Of a stretch of DNA of 31,042 bases, positions 28,877 through 31,042 are shown one piece after another (positions within the stretch are counted from its first letter, which is position 1; each line of letters opens with the position of its first letter). The position numbers and the translations under genes are program-made. The stretch lies in the IMG/VR virus record IMGVR_UViG_3300046657_000008, positions 1 through 31,042 of that record; one strand, given 5' to 3'. The notes under the pieces are model-generated. The model did not search any database and was not told where the DNA came from. It saw only the letters and a list, made by a program, of their open reading frames with translations. This DNA comes from a virus.

Positions 28877-29154
28877 TGCCTCCCACCCCATCGAGGACAC
28901 CCGGGACGACAGTCCTCCGGTGCGTGGCTGGCAGCCGGCCGCCCAGAGACGAGGGCGACGACGTCGTAGTGCCCGCTGTCGAGGATGGCGGCACCTTTGG
29001 AGCTGATCCAGAAGTGGCCTCCACCGTGGCCCTCTTCGGGTGCCCATCCGGCCGGGATGGTCTTGGTGCACGGCAGGCCGTCGGGGCTGGGGACTGGGCA
29101 GGGCATGGTGCCATCTGAGATGACCGGGGTGCCAGCTTCAGAGGTCTGATTCAT
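28873..29154 (-). CDS. Small Cys/His-rich protein, first gene of integrase operon
   Basis: 93 residues from ATG 29154. The start lies six bases past a -10-like TAGAAT, so the mRNA may be leaderless; TTG at 29160 is less likely. MNQTSEAGTPVISDGTMPCPVPS, then DGLPCTKTIPAGWAPEEGHGGGHFWISSKG. The C-x8-C ... GHGGGHFW layout suggests a metal-binding fold and resembles a recurring Streptomyces type that I cannot name. The C-terminus (HAPEDCRPGCPRWGGRQ) has two more Cys. Its stop overlaps the integrase GTG. It may regulate or assist recombination, an inference from coupling only. Confidence 0.72.
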   Translation of the reverse strand: MNQTSEAGTPVISDGTMPCPVPSPDGLPCTKTIPAGWAPEEGHGGGHFWISSKGAAILDSGHYDVVALVSGRPAASHAPEDCRPGCPRWGGRQ

Positions 29155-29160
29155 CCTCAA

Positions 29161-29192
29161 ATTCTAGCGCATAAGGGAACGTTATGCGCTAG
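29161..29192 (-). promoter_or_regulatory. Integrase-operon promoter element and 11-bp inverted-repeat operator
   Basis: CTAGCGCATAA (29164-29174) and TTATGCGCTAG (29182-29192) form a perfect inverted repeat with a 7-base spacer. On the minus strand the -10-like TAGAAT (29166-29161) overlaps the inner end of the repeat, so binding there should block that promoter. I see no good -35 on the minus strand. The + strand promoter at 29205-29233 begins 13 bases beyond the other edge, so one protein could control both directions. Confidence 0.7.
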
Positions 29193-29204
29193 CACAGCTT
29201 GGTC

Positions 29205-29233
29205 TTGCTGACTCAGCGAGCGCGGACTAGCCT
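29205..29233 (+). promoter_or_regulatory. Probable housekeeping-type promoter for 29263 gene
   Basis: TTGCTG (29205-29210), 17-base spacer, TAGCCT (29228-29233); close to the Streptomyces HrdB-type pattern TTGAC-N17-18-TAGnnT. The start codon is 29 bases further on, with CGGAGGCG as ribosome site. Confidence 0.55.
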
Positions 29234-29262
29234 CGCCGCCACCCCAGGCAACGGAGGCGACG

Positions 29263-29577
29263 ATGACCTTGGATGTGCGGCCGGCTGGCCAGGCAGGGTT
29301 CTTCGATCTGTACGAGCTCGACGAAAAGATCGGGACCATCACCTACGAGCGTGACGACGAAGATGGCGATGTCATCGAATGCTGGGACGTCCAGATGTGG
29401 AGCCTCATGGGCACTGGCAAGGTCTGGTGCGGAGGAGACCCCGAGTCCGAAGAAGAAGCCTTCGAGGCAGCGCACGAGCTCTACAAGGAGTACGTCGCCG
29501 AACGCCGCGAACTCACGCGCCCCCTCCCGGGAGTGCGGGTCATCAACACTCCAATGGGAGGCCAGCGCCGCCGATAG
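29263..29577 (+). CDS. Small acidic protein, unknown function
   Basis: 104 residues, ATG at 29263 behind CGGAGGCGACG. MTLDVRPAGQAGFFDLYELDEKIGTITYERDDEDGDVIECWDVQMWSLMGTGKVWCGGDPESEEEAFEAAHELYKEYVAERRELTRPLPGVRV: beta strands, then an acidic helix, and a basic C-terminal end. Two tryptophans and two Cys in the strand region. No HTH or membrane segment. It is transcribed away from the integrase operon, the place where a phage repressor or anti-repressor would be expected, but I see no DNA-binding motif. A host chromosomal gene next to the element is also possible. Confidence 0.72.
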   Translation: MTLDVRPAGQAGFFDLYELDEKIGTITYERDDEDGDVIECWDVQMWSLMGTGKVWCGGDPESEEEAFEAAHELYKEYVAERRELTRPLPGVRVINTPMGGQRRR

Positions 29578-29665
29578 TCGCGCACCCTCTCATCTGCGGG
29601 CCACGCCCAGATTCATACGGTGCGCGCTGGCCGCGCTACCTGCTCAAGGTGTTGCACCGGCTCCT

Positions 29666-29695
29666 GCGCCCCGCCCTCGTCGGCGGGGCGCTTCG
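29666..29695 (+). terminator. Terminator after the 29263 gene
   Basis: GCGCCCCGCC (29666-29675) and GGCGGGGCGC (29682-29691), perfect 10-bp stem, loop CTCGTC, then TTCG. Lies 89 bases after the stop, with no gene seen between 29578 and 29665. Confidence 0.75.
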
Positions 29696-29761
29696 CTGTT
29701 CTGCCTCCGTGTCGCAGGGCGACGCGGGATGATGTCGTCACACACCGGCGGGAGGAGCAGT

Positions 29762-30364
29762 ATGCGTAGCGCCCAGTTCGAGAGTCGCGAGGAAGCGCAG
29801 GCGTCGGCGGATCGACAGGGGGCGCCGCCGCTTGTCCAGCGGCCGATCCTCTCTGGCGCGGACGGTCGGGCTGTACTGGCTGCCACCCGCGACGACCCGC
29901 TGGTGCACGCCAGTACCGCGCTGATGCTGCTGGCCGGCCTACGCCCCGGCGAGGTGTCTGACTTGCAGGTACGGGACTACGAGGCAGGGGAGCAGCGTTT
30001 GACCGTCGGCGGGGCGCGCCGCCCGCGGACTATCCGCATCGCCCCGTCCGCGGCAGATGCCGTCGACACCTACCTCGAAGGCCAGGACGCCGCCCCGGGC
30101 GAGCCGCTGCTGCTGGCCGGCTTGCAGGGGGTCAAGGTCGTGACGCTGTTCTCGGCGGCGATGCGGCGGGCTGGGGTGGATGCCCGCGTACACGACCTGC
30201 GCAGGGCGGCGATGGCTGCCGTACTGGAGGACGGGGCGCCAGTGCAGCACCTGGAGGCCTACTTCGGGATCACCAAGTCGACGGCCCGCAAGGATCTGAC
30301 GCCGGTGCGCGAGGGCTACGACGAGGGGATCGCGGCCCTGCTGGAGGCCGAGTTCGCCAGCTAG
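29762..30364 (+). CDS. Tyrosine-recombinase-like protein, no obvious catalytic tyrosine
   Basis: 200 residues from ATG 29762 with GGGAGGAGCAG upstream; the longer open frame back to 29273 mirrors other sequence. Only a catalytic-type domain is visible: LMLLAGLRPGEVSDLQVRDYE (first Arg in G-L-R-P-G-E-V), RRPRTIRIAPSAADAVDTYLE, then VHDLRRAAMAAVLEDGAP (H-x-x-R), and QHLEAYFGITKSTARKDL. At the place where the catalytic Tyr is normally found after the last His region (GHS-x8-Y) the sequence reads STARKDL; the nearest Tyr is in REGYDEG. The N-terminal DNA-binding domain is also short. It may be a regulator or remnant of an integrase. Terminator follows. Confidence 0.7.
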   Translation: MRSAQFESREEAQASADRQGAPPLVQRPILSGADGRAVLAATRDDPLVHASTALMLLAGLRPGEVSDLQVRDYEAGEQRLTVGGARRPRTIRIAPSAADAVDTYLEGQDAAPGEPLLLAGLQGVKVVTLFSAAMRRAGVDARVHDLRRAAMAAVLEDGAPVQHLEAYFGITKSTARKDLTPVREGYDEGIAALLEAEFAS

Positions 30365-30391
30365 CAGCTCGCTGCCTGCCACACTGTTCCC

Positions 30392-30426
30392 GGGCCCCGC
30401 CGCGAACCCCCGTCGCGGCGAGGCCC
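30392..30426 (+). terminator. Terminator after recombinase-like gene
   Basis: CGCCGCGA (30398-30405) pairs with TCGCGGCG (30413-30420) and outer GGGCC (30392-30396) with GGCCC (30422-30426), around loop ACCCCCG. Starts 28 bases after the stop codon. No T-run. Confidence 0.7.
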
Positions 30427-30569
30427 GCTCGTTGCTGGTGCAGCGTGCGACCCGCTGGGGATGTCCACCCTGTATCCTGGTAACGGCCCGTTTTCCCAAT
30501 CGAGCGAGTCCGACGGCGCGTGACCGTCATGGCAACCTCGGATCGGACGCATCGTTTGGGGCGCGGCCC
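30427..30569. other. Stretch without a recognised gene
   Basis: I see no coding pattern of convincing bias here on either strand and no tRNA-like sequence. The short open frames are shadows. The spot TGTATCCTGG near 30470-30480 is AT-richer and might be part of a promoter, but I cannot pair it with a -35. Confidence 0.4.
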
Positions 30570-30598
30570 TTGCTCGCCGTTGGAGTCACGTCTAGCGG
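30570..30598 (+). promoter_or_regulatory. Possible promoter ahead of small + strand gene
   Basis: TTGCTC (30570-30575), 17-base spacer, TAGCGG (30593-30598). Resembles a housekeeping-type pair. The hairpin at 30650-30669 follows, so it may drive a short RNA or, by read-through, the 30701 gene. Confidence 0.35.
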
Positions 30599-30649
30599 AG
30601 GACAGCCCGCTACCTACGGGTACAGACGGGCCAGGGGCTGCGCGCCCTC

Positions 30650-30669
30650 GCCCCTCCTTCGGGAGGGGC
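30650..30669 (+). terminator. UUCG-loop hairpin
   Basis: GCCCCTCC (30650-30657), loop TTCG (30658-30661), GGAGGGGC (30662-30669), then GTTGTG. A perfect 8-bp stem with a very stable tetraloop. Together with the promoter-like pair 50 bases upstream it would bound a short transcript. Confidence 0.65.
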
Positions 30670-30700
30670 GTTGTGCTGTAGCCCGCGAGGGGAGGCGCAG

Positions 30701-30862
30701 GTGGAGCATCGTTCGCGCGCCGAGCAGGTTGTCGACGGCTGGATTGACGACGTGACTGCCGGATTGCGCCCGCTCGTCGAGGCGGTACGTTCCGCTATCC
30801 GCCGACCCCGTAGTCGTGGGGCCGCCCGCCGCGCCATTCCACCCAGGTCGGATCGTCGATGA
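30701..30862 (+). CDS. Small basic protein (53 residues), tentative
   Basis: GTG at 30701 with GGGGAGGCGCAG upstream. MEHRSRAEQVVDGWIDDVTA then GLRPLVEAVRSAIRRPRSRGAARRAIPPRSDRR: one or two amphipathic helices and an Arg-rich tail. Its last 68 bases overlap the convergent gene 30795-31013, and that tail reads like the mirror of the other gene, so the real product may be shorter or the ORF may be fortuitous. I do not recognise a family. Confidence 0.4.
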   Translation: MEHRSRAEQVVDGWIDDVTAGLRPLVEAVRSAIRRPRSRGAARRAIPPRSDRR

Positions 30863-31013
30863 TCCGCTCGGCCTCGTCGACACCGGCCCGCCGCAAGAAC
30901 TCGACGAGGTCGATGTCGTCGTAGGCCAGCCCCAGGATCTGCCCGCGCACGGTGACCCGCCGGCCGCCGCTGGGAGAGGTCGGGTGCACGATGATCAGGG
31001 CGTGGTCCCGCAT
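30795..31013 (-). CDS. Small Streptomyces-type hypothetical protein
   Basis: 72 residues from ATG 31013, with GGGAGG directly before the ATG. MRDHALIIVHPTSPSGGRRVTVRGQILG, then LAYDDIDLVEFLRRAGVDEAERIIDDPTWVEWRGGRPHDYGV. The pattern 'L-I-I-V-H-P-x-S-P-x-G-G-R-R-V, E-F-L-R-R-A-G, V-E-W-R-G-G' resembles small proteins I know from Streptomyces chromosomes and mobile elements, without known function. Strand-rich N-terminus, one helix, C-terminal strand. It points back toward the recombinase-like gene, and its upstream region is outside the window. Confidence 0.68.
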   Translation of the reverse strand: MRDHALIIVHPTSPSGGRRVTVRGQILGLAYDDIDLVEFLRRAGVDEAERIIDDPTWVEWRGGRPHDYGVGG

Positions 31014-31042
31014 CCTCCCAGGGTGCGGGACCCCGCCCCTGT

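Noticed and set aside
28079-28969. 296-residue + strand frame
   Set aside because: Mirror of the integrase, whose catalytic residues are all visible on the minus strand.
29578-30700. tRNA gene or att core near the integrase
   Set aside because: I saw no T-loop-like GTTCGAATC or acceptor pairing, and no long direct repeat with the left side; the other att half may be outside the window.

Overview
The window is GC-rich DNA with strong third-position G/C bias, GTG/TTG starts and many GC-rich hairpin terminators. Several small proteins look like families I associate with Streptomyces (DUF4429, DUF6415, DUF6354). I read it as part of a temperate, long-tailed (siphovirus-type) actinophage or integrated prophage of a Streptomyces-like host. 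The window starts inside the small terminase gene, and neither phage end nor any att core can be identified.

Layout. 1-6072, packaging and head on the + strand: small terminase (partial), large terminase, portal, MuF-like protein, scaffold, major capsid. 6069-7100: a GT4-type glycosyltransferase whose GTG overlaps the capsid stop. 7113-8962: head-tail connector and completion proteins, interrupted by an opposite-strand DUF4429-like gene (7881-8207). 9029-20196, tail: major tail protein, tail-assembly chaperone pair joined by a probable -1 frameshift, a 1615-residue tape measure with two cell-wall-hydrolase-like domains, a large tail protein with three carbohydrate-binding-like modules, a DUF5047-like protein, and two small tail proteins sharing a C-terminal domain. 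20211-22750, lysis: amidase endolysin, holin, a coiled-coil membrane protein and a membrane-anchored collagen-like protein. A pair of similar proline-rich micro-proteins flanks this block.

22751-25627 is an accessory region of separately controlled units: a secreted metzincin-type metalloprotease behind hairpins and a MarR-like inverted repeat, a convergent 52-residue gene, an HTH plus TPR-like regulator, and a DUF6415-like gene with its ribosome site inside an inverted repeat. 25668-26117 (minus) is a membrane-anchored DUF2511-like protein. 26368-29154 is a tightly coupled minus-strand operon of eight genes: Cys/His protein, tyrosine integrase, then six small proteins, ending at a 16-bp-stem terminator. 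A perfect 11-bp inverted repeat (29164-29192) abuts its promoter and lies between divergent transcripts. 29263-31013 holds a small acidic protein, a recombinase-like protein with no obvious catalytic tyrosine, and small hypothetical genes that may be phage or flanking chromosome.

How it works together: the + strand genes build and release a virion, the minus operon carries out integration plus small unassigned functions, and 22.8-25.6 kb looks like cargo expressed separately from the lytic programme. The strongest candidates for undescribed biology are the capsid-coupled glycosyltransferase, the antisense DUF4429 gene, the paired micro-proteins around the lysis genes, the phage-borne secreted metalloprotease and the integrase operon with its operator.
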